NCBI GenBank assembly: GCA_025716855.1
Contig: JAIXMQ010000049.1
Span: 1 to 64,000 of the forward strand
Direction: 5' to 3'
Source: Pilaira anomala
Taxonomy: Eukaryota; Mucoromycota; Mucoromycetes; Mucorales; Mucoraceae
DNA: 64,000 nt
The notes under the pieces are model-generated. The model saw only the letters and a program-made list of their open reading frames with translations, did no database searches and was not told where the DNA came from. The position numbers and the translations under genes are program-made. Shown here piece after piece: positions 8,261 through 19,557 of this stretch (position 1 is the stretch's first letter; every line of letters starts with the position of its first letter).

Positions 8261-10403
8261 TAAATAGTAACTATTTTGATGATCTTTCTTTCTTTTTTTG
8301 ATATTTGATGGTTTAACCTTTTTGAAAATTAGCTTGGTGAAAATCAACAATATTAGCGACTCACTTCATTCTAATTGGCGTTTACATTTCACTACCCCCC
8401 AGAACAGCACCTTTTTTGCTATTTAAGCTAATACAATTTGTAATGTTGATTTTAGAAAAACTGTATGACTTCATCAGTTTTGACAAATGACATGTATTTT
8501 CTTTTCAGATAATTGATCATAATTAGGGTGGCTTTTGACTCTCGTATTTTACTTGATACAATCAAAACAAATTTTATACCAATATGAACCGGCTTAGCTG
8601 TATGCTGACCTGTTTAGGAATGAGTTTTTTTTTTTTTTTTTTTTCGTGTTTCATACTAAAACATTGTGAATGTGTGAAACAACTTCTTAAGGAATAATCA
8701 ACTAATAGCTATATGGAATAGGTGTGTTTATTAGATAGCGAATTACTTTAAAATAAAACTATTTGATCTCTGATATATATATATATATAGCTTACCATTG
8801 ACAGCTTGTATGATGCCTGTTTTTCTTTGAATATAATCAAACTAAAGTGGTAGTGATCAAGTTTTATGGGAAGAAAAAAAAAAGGAAGAAGGAAAAGAAA
8901 GAAAAAAAAAAAAAGTGATTAAGTAAACCCGATTTGCATTGTACGTCAAAAAATTATTTGTTATTTAATGCTTACAGTCTCAATTCGCGTGAAGCTTTTT
9001 TTTTTTTTTTTTTCATACAAGAATTACTAATAAGCTTCAAAATGTTTTTGGTTTTTATTATTTACGTGATTTTAAGAGAATCCGTGAATTGACGCGTATA
9101 GGTGAAGCGTAGTAAACAAAAAGAGCCTAAAAAAAAAATCCGGGGAAAAATGATTTTGGTGGCTTTGTCTCTCAATCCTTTTACTACTTCAGAGATGAAC
9201 TCTATTTTTCAAATTTTAACATCTTATTTTTTTTTTTCTTTTCTTTAAAGATGATGATGATGGGTCCTGCAACAACATCAACAACAAAAAAAAAAAAAAA
9301 AAAGAATGCATAAACAATGCAATGCGTGTGAAGTATTAAAAATAGAGAAGGGAATTAGTAATCCATTTGTTGCATTTAATTTTGTCTCACGTTAACTATG
9401 AAAAAAAAAAAAAACTTTATTTGTCACAAGTTGAATTGAAAAAGAAATATTCATATAATGTTTAAACACGTATTAATTATATATAGTCTGAATAAGAAAA
9501 GAATAAATACTTGACTTTTCTCTTTGTATCCTGTAATATTCATTTACCAATATTATTGAAAGTCTTTGTTGGAGGGATATGAAAGTAATACAGATTGTAA
9601 CTGGATTTAGACATGTACACACGCACACGCACCTTTTTTTTTTTTTTTACACTCGTGTACCTGCAGGTTTTCCCCACAAAAAAAAAAAAAAAGAAAAAGA
9701 TTTAATTGGTTTGGATATGATGAGTTTAACAAAGAACAATCAGCTCGTTTATAACAAGTAAATAATGAAACCATCGAAAATCGAGACTGTATTCATAGAT
9801 TGAGCACAATTTCTTTTTTTTTCACTACAGTGGGAAGAAATATGTACATCATGCACATGATCTATTGCCCTTCGATAAACGTTTCTTGGGGTAAAATGTA
9901 CACACTGTTGTTACCACATTTTTTTTTTTTTAAAAAAAAAAACGCGTAAAAAAAGAAATCGTGGATTCAATGATAAAAGACACCGAGAAAAGACAAGAAA
10001 TATAAATTTCTAATCTCCTCACGAAGAATAGACTTTCTGCTGCTCTATAATCTTCTAGTCTTTATTTAAACTAGCTTATGAGACTTTTTTCTTGATTAAT
10101 AAGAAATCTAAAGTTCATTTTTTTTACTCGTCAAGTGACATCATATTAGCCTTTTTTTTTTTTTAATTACCTGAATTCTAAATTTTCTTGAACTAAAGAC
10201 CTCACCCATTTCGGAAAATTTGATCAGTGTTTTCCGCCCAATCCTATTGCAACCAATTTTTTTTTTTTAAGGGTACACACAGACACCAGAACTTCCCGAA
10301 ACAAAAAAAAAAAAAAAAAAAAAAAGTATAAAAAATATTACTTGATTTGAATTGTTTTTTTCTACTTTTTCTCTCTTCAAGAATACTTTTTTAAAAAAAA
10401 AAC
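8261..10403. other. Intergenic, homopolymer-rich
   Basis: About 2.1 kb with many T10-T20 and A10-A20 tracts (for example 8624-8644, 8999-9013, 9286-9303, 9920-9942, 10303-10325) and a TA repeat at 8777-8790. No convincing ORF. The right end is the aldehyde dehydrogenase promoter. Confidence 0.5.
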
Positions 10404-12095
10404 ATGTCCAAGTATCTCGTAGAATCTCAAACTCCTAACGGTTACAAGCTTAATCGTAAGTGTATCTTGTTGACGCGATTTTTTGATCTTTATTAACCTT
10501 TTTTATCTAGTCCAAACCGGTCTTTTCATTAACAACGAGTTTGTTGGTGGTAGTGATACTATTGATACTATCAACCCTTCTACCGGAAAGGTCATTGCCA
10601 AGGTTCAAGCCGGTAAGTGATACATATAAACACATTTTTTTTTTAAAAAAAAAAAAAAAAACTAATTTTTTTTTTTGTTTTATCATAAAAAAAGCTGGTA
10701 AGGAAGATGTGGATCGTGCCGTTAAGGCAGCCGAAGCCGCATTCAATGGACCTTGGGGTAAGATGGGCGCACTTAGCCGTGCGGCACTCATGTTCAAGCT
10801 CGCTGATCTCATTGATCGTGATAACGAAGAACTTTCTCAAATCGAAACAATGGATAACGGTAAAGGTATTACCTTTGCTCGTTTATTTGACGTCAAGCAA
10901 ATTGCGATCTCACTTCGTTACTTTGCCGGTTATGCTGATAAAGTACATGGTAAGGTGATTGATACCGAAGGTGCACTTTCATACACACGTCATGAACCTA
11001 TTGGTGTTTGTGGTGCGATTATTCCTTGGAACTTCCCCTTGATGATGTTGGGTTGGAAGTTGGGTCCTGCTCTTGCTACTGGTAATACATGTGTTGTCAA
11101 GACCTCTGAATTAACTCCTCTTTCTGCATACAAGGTAGCTCAATTAGTTGTTGAAGCAGGTTTCCCTCCTGGTGTGATCAATATCATTACTGGTTTAGGT
11201 CATGTTGCTGGTGATGCTTTAGCTCGTCATATGGATGTACATAAGATTGCTTTCACTGGTAGTACTGCTGTCGGTCGTCTTATTATGAAGGCTGCTGCTG
11301 AAAGTAACTTGAAGAAGGTCACACTTGAATTAGGTGGTAAATCACCCAACATTATCTTTGATGATTGTGATCTTGATCAAGCTGTTCGTTGGGCACATAA
11401 GGGTATTTTCTTCAACCACGGTCAAACCTGTTGTGCTGGTAGTCGTATCTATGTTCAATCCACTATTCATGACGAGTTCCTTAGAAAGTTCAAAGAATAT
11501 ACTAGTCAAACCAAGTTAGGTAACCCTCATGATGACGATACTTTCCAAGGTCCTCAAGTATCTCAAACTCAATTCGATCGTATTATGGGGTTCATTGAAA
11601 CTGGTAAGAAGGAAGGTGCTACTTGTTTCATGGGTGGTGAACGTTGGGGTGATGAAGGTTATTTCATTAAGCCTACTGTCTTCACTGATGTGAAGGAAGA
11701 CATGGCGATTGTCAAGGAAGAAATCTTTGGTCCTGTCGTGACTGTATCTCAATTCAATGATGTAGATGATGTATTGAACATGGCTCTTGATACCGAATAT
11801 GGTCTTGCAGCTGCTGTCTTCACTAAGGATACTGCTCGTGCTATTGATGTCTCTAACCGTCTTAAGGCTGGTACCGTTTGGGTTAACTGTTTCAATGAAT
11901 TGGATTATAACACTCCCTTTGGTGGTTTCCGTCAAAGTGGTATTGGTCGTGAAAACGGTGAATATGCTTTGGATAACTATATTCAGGTAAAAACTTTTTA
12001 ATTCTTTTTGCGTGGGAAATTTATTCATTTCTTTTTTTTTTTTTTTTTGTATGTAGGTCAAGACTGTAAAGATTAATGTCACTCGTAAGCCATAA
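10404..12095 (+). CDS. Aldehyde dehydrogenase, NAD(P)-dependent
   Basis: Four exons (10404-10455, 10511-10612, 10695-11986, 12057-12095) give 494 residues, a normal length for this family. The enzyme oxidises aldehydes to carboxylic acids. Visible motifs are PWNFPLMM, the cofactor-binding FTGSTAVGR, catalytic Glu263 in LELGGKSPN, catalytic Cys297 in GQTCCAGSR, and the C-terminal PFGGFRQSGIGRE. There is no N-terminal targeting sequence (MSKYLVESQTPNGYKL), so it is probably cytosolic. It is similar in style to the ALDH1/2 group; the substrate is not predictable. Intron 2 is a T-tract followed by an A-tract and ends in a purine-rich AAAAAAG acceptor. The first exon is only 52 nt. Confidence 0.93.
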
Positions 12096-12876
12096 ATGAA
12101 TAATATTCCCATATACTTCTACCCCCCCTTTTTCTCTATGAGCTCAATATGACATGTTTTAAAAAAAAATAAATTATTTTGTTAAGTTAATGCGTGTGAA
12201 CGACGATTCTCACGTACTATGTAATTAATTAAAAAAAAAAAAAAAGGACTTTTTGCTTTAATGTCTTACAGAAAAAAAAAAAAGTTATTTCCCGATTTGT
12301 GATACAAAATAGAACAGAAAAAATCCAAAATTGATATCAGTGCACTATACTATTTATAATACAAATTATACAGTTGTTGTTCCAATTAAATTTTTGTTAC
12401 TGCCCTGTTCGCACCCAGTAGACTGCTTTTTTCTGATAAACTACTTAATAAGTAGTAGGTAACCTTTTTACACTCCGTTGTTAAAAAGTACTGCTTTTTT
12501 ATTTACTATCTTGATTTATAACAAGTGATGTATGACTAATTTTGCTTTTGCCAGACGGAAGAGACTAAATACTTTATCTTGATTGGATCCTGTTTTAATT
12601 TATTTGTAAATAAAAATTTTAGTATACTAATTTCCAGGAACGGTACTACATAAAAAGTCATTTGATTGGTGTTTATTGACTGTCGAAACAACAACAACAA
12701 CAAAAAAATTTTTTTTTAACAACGAGTCGGGATTGTAAAAATGTAAAAAAACAAAAAAGTATAAAAGGAGACGAAAAGTAAACAAATTAGTTTTTTTCTT
12801 TAGTGACCGTACTCTACAGGATCTGTATGCAGTATGTTTCAATTCTACGTTTTCTAAACTAGATACAATCCCAAAG
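12096..12876. other. Intergenic after aldehyde dehydrogenase
   Basis: AT-rich 3' flank with A-runs near 12230 and 12270 and a GTT repeat near 12690. No gene was supported. Confidence 0.45.
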
Positions 12877-13014
12877 TTAGTCGATGATTTTAAGTAGACC
12901 TTCTTTTGAGTGAAGTGTGGCGATCATTGCTCTCTGAGCAGTTTTCGTCAGTTGATGATCTCGCCTGTCTTTATTCCAAGGACATGGCAAGGAAGGAGCT
13001 ACAAGTCTGATAAC
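12877..13014 (-). pseudogene. Short coding-like fossil or orphan terminal exon
   Basis: A 46-codon stop-free minus-strand stretch ends in TAA at 12877-12879. It reads LVAPSLPCPWNKDRRDHQ then QRAMIATLHSKEGLLKIID, which has a protein-like composition unlike the surrounding AT-rich DNA. A possible splice acceptor (TTATCAG) precedes it. No further exons could be linked: the P450 stop lies 165 bp upstream in this direction. The family is not recognised. Confidence 0.25.
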
Positions 13015-13178
13015 TTATTTTTTTTTTTTTTAAAAAGAATGAAAATGAAAAATATCTGATAAAAAAAAATTTTTTTTTTGAATGATAAAAATTCGAAAAA
13101 AAAATTTTTTTTTGACGGATAAAAAATTCGAAAAATAATAAACTTTAATAAGGCTATATGTGTACATACATGCTTTAT

Positions 13179-15289
13179 TTAGTATCTCTTTTTAAAGTTT
13201 ACTCTTAAATCCACTGGCTTAATGATTCCAAAGCCTCCTGCAATCACTTCTTCTTTATGAATTGAATCATTTGGTAATTCAAATTTAAATTTACGTACTA
13301 TTATAATAGTATATTAGAAAACTTATATTTGATAACACACACACACACACAGTATATATAAAAACGACTTACATAACATGACAATAAATACTTTTTGTTC
13401 TGCTATACTAAAATTAGCTCCAGGACATTGATGAGATCCATACCCAAATGTAGCATATTTCACACCCTCTTTACTTGAAGTTGCATTTGGTTGATCTAAA
13501 TATCTTTCCGGCTTGAATTGAGTTGGATTTTCCCAATTCTTTTCATTAAAGTGGGTTCCCATAATATCGATAAGGACATGTGTTCCTTTTGGAACCACAA
13601 TGCTGCCAAGTAATACTTCTTTTGTTGTAATTCTTAATAAATTTCTAGTGAAAGGAGGATTAACTCGTAAAGTCTTTTTAAAAAAAAAAGAAAATGTGTT
13701 AATTTTTTTTTTTTTTTTTTTTTTTTGACGGCGATATAGTTGGTATGTTACCTCTTTGATAATAGCATCAATGAGGGGCATTTGTTTGAGATCTTGTACA
13801 TTAGGTAAGACATCTTTTGGTTCATCCCCCAAGATAGATATAACTTCTTCTCGAGCTCTTTGTTGTAAATCTTTATCACGAGCCAATTGACCGATTGCAA
13901 ATGAAAGAGCACCTGAAGTAGTATCTTGTCCAGCAAAGAACAACGTTGCGATATTTCTCTGTAAAAAAAAAAAGTTCATTAGGAAAGCCCAACAAACTAT
14001 TATGTAGAACACATGTAATGATAACTTACTCTTAATTCCAAATCCGTGAGTTTACCTTCTCCTTGTAATTCAGCTTCAATCATTAAAGTCAAGAAATCCT
14101 TTTCGGAATCAGGAATTGAAGGATAAGAGCCAGGATCTTGCATTCTTTCTTGAATCAGGTGTCTCTTTCGAACGATCATGGTATCAATTTTGCTTAAAAG
14201 ATGATCTAATTGACTATGTGCTTTTACTCGACTTGAAAACAACCATCTTAATTTCGTATCAAATAGTTGGAATAATAGGAAGAAGATAGATACCATTTTA
14301 TCTTTTATATTATTATAGTCTTGAAGCCATTCACTGTTCAAATCTTTTGTCGTTCTGAAATCAAAGTCTACACAGATACTACACATGTTAGTTTTTAATT
14401 TATTTACAAATTTTTTTTTTTTTTTTTTTTTGTTACCAAAGCCTCCTAAACCAATTGCATCTAGAGTCATTCGGTCACAAATATTTTGACACACAAGATT
14501 ATCAAGTCCAATTTTTTCCATCATTTCAAATGCATTTTGACTTAACTGACCAAATATCTTTACAGGAAGTGCTCGATGAAAAGCAGGATTGGTAAGCTAA
14601 TAATTTGAAGATATGGTATATACATTGAGAATGTCTATTTACTTGCGTACATAAGAAAAAACCTGTTTATATATATATATATATATATATATTTACCTTT
14701 CTGTGTCGCTTCCAATCTTCTCCATCTATTGATGCAATTCCTTTACCTCCAACGAATTTATGAACTAAACTACCTTCAGTTCCAAATACATTTTGATCTT
14801 TTGGGAATAATTCTATATAAACAAATATGTTAATGTTTATATATAAATAAAGTGTTTATTTACCTATATCCGTTAACAAGACTTTATTATGCTTTGGATT
14901 AGTTGAATTAAGTTCCCATCCAATATTATTTGGCATCTAATAATAAAAGTAAGTATAAACAAGTCTATGACAGGAGACAGATTTTTTTCTTTTTTTTTTT
15001 TTACCAAATACAATCCATCTGCTTTATCCAATAGTTTAAGAACGGCACTTTCCTTTCGTTCATGCATCGTCCCTCCTTTCACCAAAGAAGTCTTGATTAT
15101 ATCGTAATAAGAAATATAAGGTAAATGACGAAGATGCTTGGGCGGTATGATGTATTTTGTATAGATGTATCGACTGAGTGCCGTGATGGTAACTGCAGCA
15201 CTGATAGAGTAAACAGCTTTCTTATTCTTTTGAAGGAAAGGTAAATATGTTTCTGTATTCAATTGAATTTTATCCAAGATAGTTTCCAT
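13179..15289 (-). CDS. Cytochrome P450 monooxygenase, membrane-anchored
   Basis: Eight exons (15005-15289, 14864-14936, 14697-14812, 14437-14596, 14030-14367, 13752-13958, 13373-13673, 13179-13297) splice to about 532 residues. Residues about 24-42 form an N-terminal hydrophobic anchor (VYSISAAVTITALSRY), pointing to the ER membrane. Motifs in order: WKRHRK (C-helix), I-helix AGQDTTSG, K-helix ETLR (ExxR), FKPERY, and heme loop FGYGSHQCPGANFS with the Cys ligand. All key residues are intact. It would hydroxylate a small hydrophobic substrate with electrons from P450 reductase; the subfamily and substrate cannot be told. Introns carry TA repeats and poly(T). Confidence 0.92.
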
Positions 15290-15748
15290 TATTTTTTATA
15301 ACTAGTTTGAGAATAAAGAAAATAAAAGAAAAGAAAAGAAAAAAAAAAAAGAGTTGAATGGAGTTGCGTCTTTTATGTATTTAATTTAACATGGACTGGC
15401 GATTTTAAAAAACGCCTGCATATTGTAAGATATTGGCTTGTTCCCGCCGATGATTGTTGATGTGTAATGGATACGTAATTAAATTGGATCCAATCGAGAA
15501 AAAAAAGTAGCTTTCCTGATACTAAAGACAAAATACATGCGCTCTTTTTTTACGCGGAACGGATAATAAACAATCCGTGATTTTCAATCACACTACATCG
15601 AAAACTAGATGCATATTTTGGATGGAAAAAAAAAAAAAAAAAAAAATTAAACGATTGGCTGAAAAACAAAGCCTTTTTTTTTTTTTTTTTTGCGTAGCCG
15701 ACATTTTTTTTTATAATATTTCCTCTCTCACTTTCATCGTAAAATAAA
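15290..15748. other. Divergent promoter region between P450 and Elongin-B-like gene
   Basis: 459 bp separate the two start codons, which face away from each other. The spacer has A/T tracts (A22 near 15627, T17 near 15674). No specific factor site is claimed. Confidence 0.5.
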
Positions 15749-16242
15749 ATGGTAATGAATTCAACACGAGTTTAAAGAAAGAAAGAAAGAAAAAAAAAAA
15801 GAAGGGGGAGGTATTTACTTTATTCTAAGTAGCAACAGAAACCAACTTATATTAGAGCCAAAAGAGAAAAGACAACAGTGTTTTTATGTATTGAGTCAGA
15901 CTGGACTACAGAACAAGTAAAATCAAAATTATGTGAAGCACTCGATAATAAAAAGACAAATGAAGATATTAGAATTTTAGTGGATGGTAAAAGAGAAGGA
16001 GATTATAAGGTTTTAGAGAGCACGAAATCATTACAAAATAATGATTTGGTTTACTTTGTATATCGACAAGAAAATGGTAACATAAATATTTATTAAATGT
16101 GTTGAAAACAACGTCATAACATTTACTATTAGGACAATGGGAATCAAGAAATGTGATTGAACCAGAGTCTGGAGACGAAGATGATTTAGAAGAAGAAGAG
16201 GCACAAGTGACTAAGAAAGAAAAAGGAAAAGGCAGAGCTTAA
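15749..16242 (+). CDS. Ubiquitin-fold protein, Elongin-B-like
   Basis: Three exons give 118 residues. Exon 1 is only the ATG (15749-15751), exon 2 is 15833-16076 and exon 3 is 16133-16242. The spliced N-terminus MQQKPTYIRAKREKTTVFL fits the beta-grasp opening seen in Elongin-B-like proteins. The body ends in LQNNDLVYFVYRQENGQWE, and a Glu/Asp stretch with a Lys-rich tail follows. There is no Gly-Gly end, so it is not a conjugated modifier. In animals Elongin B partners Elongin C in cullin ligases and elongation factor SIII; that role is only inferred here. The single-codon exon is supported by the GTAATG donor, the TAAGTAG acceptor and frame continuity. Starting at the internal ATG 15878 would lose the first beta strand. 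Confidence 0.7.
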
Positions 16243-16385
16243 AAAAAAAAAAGATAAAAAATATTAATTGTCACAAAAAAATTGGGTTACTTAAAATAAA
16301 AACACACGCACAAATACATACATATAAAAAAAAAAAACCCCCCTTTTTCTTCTTCTTCTTCTTCTTCTTCTTTATAAATATCAAG

Positions 16386-16653
16386 ATGTCATCTATAGAT
16401 AACTTCAATAAATATTTTGCAAAAAAAGTATATCAATATGAATTACAAACAGCACTTTATATGTTAGAACCTTGGGAGAAAGTTTTATTTAGTAAGTCAT
16501 TTTTTATTTATTTTTTTTTTTAAAAAAAAAAAAAAATATGCATCTCTAAACAAATAAAAAACAGACTCACTTGCATTGTGTCTTCTCTGTCTCTCAATTG
16601 CAACTGTATACCATTTTACACCACATGTATTCACAACTACAATGGAAATATAA
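16386..16653 (+). CDS. Small subunit of serine palmitoyltransferase (ssSPT)
   Basis: Two exons (16386-16491 and 16565-16653) give 64 residues, close to the human SPTSSA length. The core YQYELQTALYMLEPWEKVLF is nearly diagnostic for ssSPT proteins, followed by a hydrophobic segment (LALCLLCLSIATVYHF) that would span the ER membrane. These subunits activate the LCB1/LCB2 serine palmitoyltransferase and influence acyl-CoA choice in the first step of sphingolipid synthesis. The gene lies 143 bp downstream of the Elongin-B-like gene on the same strand. A (TTC)n run lies just before the start codon. It is too short for a standard ORF scan. Confidence 0.88.
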
Positions 16654-17264
16654 TTCAACTCTTATAATTTCATCCTTCATCTTATAAATATATCACAATA
16701 CAACTCACACATTATCATTATTATTAAAATTATCCCTGTAAAATTTTTTTGTTTTTTTTTTTTTTTTTTACAAGCTGCGTCTCAAAATAACCTTTTTGAG
16801 TATTTGTAAAAACCCTTTATTATTTAGAAGAATGGGTATTTCCTTGTAGTATACTGAACTTTCCCCCCCCCCCAACAATTCATATACAAGACGATAGTCC
16901 TTTCTTACTATTTAACTCAACAACCCTAATACCTTAGAAAACATGTTGTCCCTTTTTCTGCTTTCAGAACAAAAAGAAGGCAAAAGCAAAATAAATAAAT
17001 CGAATTCTTGGTATAACTAAGTAGATCAACATTTAACTGAGAGCTAAATTCTTGTTTTAATCAGATAAGCTAATAAACAAATCGCAATTATTGCGTCTTG
17101 GGGGGAACACACAAACGTGTGTACACCTTTTGCCGAAAATGCTGTCGCAAAAAGTGTTGTAGTAGTACTTTTTTTTTTTTTTTTTTTTTTAATAAAAAAC
17201 AGTGTCGTATATTTTGAGTGTCGCACAATTAAGAAAAATTGTGTATCGTGCCTTTCAAAAAAAT
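16654..17264. other. Intergenic after ssSPT
   Basis: AT-rich, with a C11 run near 16863, T-tracts, and several copies of a short GTCG(C/T)A motif (17142, 17206, 17219). No gene supported. Confidence 0.4.
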
Positions 17265-17300
17265 AAAAGATGATGTCGCATATATGTAACTATTTATTAG

Positions 17301-17420
17301 ATGGGACAGCCTGGGCAAGACAAGTCAATCTTTGTCAAGATCCAATTCCAATTTAGATATTACCATGTGCTGCGTGAGTGTATTATTATTATTATTTTGT
17401 TCATCTTAGACCTCTTCTCG
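17301..17420 (+). other. Possible short first exon or fossil
   Basis: An ATG at 17301 opens MGQPGQDKSIFVKIQFQF and continues RYYHVLR up to a good donor (GTGAGT at 17374). After a TTATT-rich possible intron the frame stops within about 8 codons. The N-terminus looks coding but no downstream exon was found. It begins directly after the left inverted-repeat arm. Confidence 0.2.
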
Positions 17421-17627
17421 TCAAAAAAATGAACTCTTTCATCTTTTTTTTGTGAATATCTATAAAGTCAACAAAGATTCATAATGAACAGATTAAATGA
17501 TACGGGTCGATAGATCAACGTTTTGTTTTTAATAATATTATTTATTAAAAAGAGTTTTGAACATACAGAGTTGGGAAAAGTCTTACAACTCTTCTTCCTT
17601 TAATATTTTAATATTTTAATTTTTTTT

Positions 17628-18370
17628 TTAAAAACTTTGAACTTCTTGTTCCTTTAAAACCAAGGTTTCAATTGTTTGCATTAAAGCCGATCGCCACGCA
17701 ACTTCATCAATTACAAGTTCTGCAGGCTCAGTTGGGATGATGGAGATGTTGATGCTGCAGGCTCAGTGGGTGTGGGTGTGTATGATGATGGTGAAGTGGA
17801 TGTTGTTGAAAGATCAGCATGTGTATCCTGATTAGTAGAGGCAGCCAAGGGTTGACACTTACATAAAATCATATCGTGAGGAGAGATGTTTGACACGTTT
17901 TTAGTCTAAATAGAGTTTTTTTTTTTTTAGTACAGTGTACTATTACATCTTTTTTCAAGTGTTTAAGTAGCATAACTTACATATGGAACAGCTTTTCCTT
18001 TAGTCAAAGCTGGCTTGACTTGAATGGGAAGAAACAGAGGGCAGAACGTATTCATGTTAACAGCGTAAGTAGTATATAGAACTTACTTGACTCAGCAATC
18101 TATCTAAAATGTAGATATGTGCATTACCTGTAATCAAGTTGAAAAGTTAATTCTAAGTTTTTACGCAGCTTTTTCGCTTTTTCCACGTACCCTTTTTGAG
18201 TTTCTTTTTAAAAACGTGAATAACTTTCACGATTGAGCAATTGTTTACTCTCTTATTTCAACAAGCTATGGACCACTTGGGTTTACTAAACGTTCTTCTT
18301 GAATGTACACATGGCAATTGCGTTCCCGGCAACTATCACAATGGCTTTTTCATTTTTGTCAAAGAAATCG
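17628..18370 (-). pseudogene. Broken minus-strand gene inside the inverted-repeat block, family unknown
   Basis: Separate minus-strand stretches read as protein: RIDFFDKNEKAIVIVAGNA (about 18295-18380), VIHVFKKKLKKGTWKK (about 18140-18235), ALTKGKAVPY ending at GTAAGT (about 17980-18020), ISPHDMILCKCQPLAAS with a Ser/Thr/Pro-rich tail (17711-17896), and VIDEVAWRSALMQTIETL to a TAA at 17628. Stops and frame changes lie between them. A 13-bp direct repeat (17720-17732, 17755-17767) sits where the frame must switch near the 3' end. I cannot name the family; a transposon-borne or captured gene is possible. Confidence 0.35.
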
Positions 18371-18399
18371 ATACGAAATAAATGGTACTGGGTAAAAGT

Positions 18400-19300
18400 G
18401 TAGTAAAATCACGGATCAATTTTATCCAACTACTAGCCACCGAAATACTTTACAGTTTTTTTTTAAAAAAGAAAAAACAAGTATAATACTTATTTTTTTT
18501 TTTAACAAAAAAACAGGTAACTTGTTCTTTTTTCACTTGTAATTTGGACAAGAAAGAAAAAAAGGATAATTTTCTATTTGAGATTTATTAGACAAAATGA
18601 ATCATTTATTTTTTGATAAAGTTATTAGACTTACTATTGATAACAATATGTTTTATGCAGGTCTTTTTTTTTTCTTGGAACAATCTTTTCTTTAGATAAG
18701 GAGTGTGACAAAAGAAGAGATATTAAAAATGTAGCGGTAAGGAAGATTATATATAAGAAAGTGAAAGAAAAGAACAAAATAAAAAAAAAAAAAGATTATT
18801 TATAATGAAAAAAAAACCCCCTTGTTTGTCTGGCGTATTATGAAAAAAAAAACCTGCCTGTATGCCATGTGAAAAAAAAAATTGATGTAATGGTGTATTT
18901 CATGCAAAAGTTATAAAAAACCTTATTACGTGACATCTCTTATATTCCTTCAATTTGTAAAAGTGGGTTCACTTTTTATTATTCCTCTTTTTGGGGCTCA
19001 CTTTATACTCCTGCTTTTACAATTGAGGGGGTTCCTTTTTTTTTTTTTTAAAAAAAAAATGAAAATGAAAAATTAAGCTATAAAGTATGAAAGTCGTCAA
19101 TTTTTATGTTTTGCATACAATAAATACCCTCAAAAGCAAAAAAAAAAAAGCTTGTATCCGTAGATCTAGTGATAAAATACGTAGTAGGCAGTATATTCCT
19201 ATTCATATAAAGTGAACTGAAGAACCTCTTTATGAAGACTTCTTGTCTCGTACATCTTTTGCTAAAACGATAACGCACGTTAAAAAAAAAAAGTGTCGTA
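18400..19300. other. Noncoding part of the inverted-repeat block
   Basis: AT-rich with frequent T/A runs. A 66-codon minus-strand ORF at 19078-19278 has no recognisable features and contains a Phe run from a homopolymer. Confidence 0.35.
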
Positions 19301-19409
19301 CTTTTTTTAATAAATAGTTACATATGCGACATCTTTTTAGTGTTATCTTTTTTTAATTTACAAATGATTTTATTTTATCTATTATATATATATATATATT
19401 ACTACTCAT

Positions 19410-19526
19410 CTAAAACACAGTTCTACATAAAGGACAACTAGCTGAATTGGATGATCGGAACCACTAATAAAAAAAAAGAAAATATATCAGTTAAAAACTT
19501 GTCTCTCTCTCTCTCTCTCCAAAACT

Positions 19527-19557
<31 letters not shown>

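Larger units (their letters stand above)
17265..19337. repeat. 2.07-kb block bounded by imperfect inverted repeats
   Basis: The left arm 17265-17299 and right arm 19308-19337 are inverted copies built on GTCGCATAT and GTAACTATTTATTA, differing by small AT/GAT insertions. They enclose only broken coding pieces and AT-rich DNA. This suggests the remains of a DNA transposon or transposon-like insertion. No intact transposase is visible and target-site duplications could not be defined. Confidence 0.4.
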
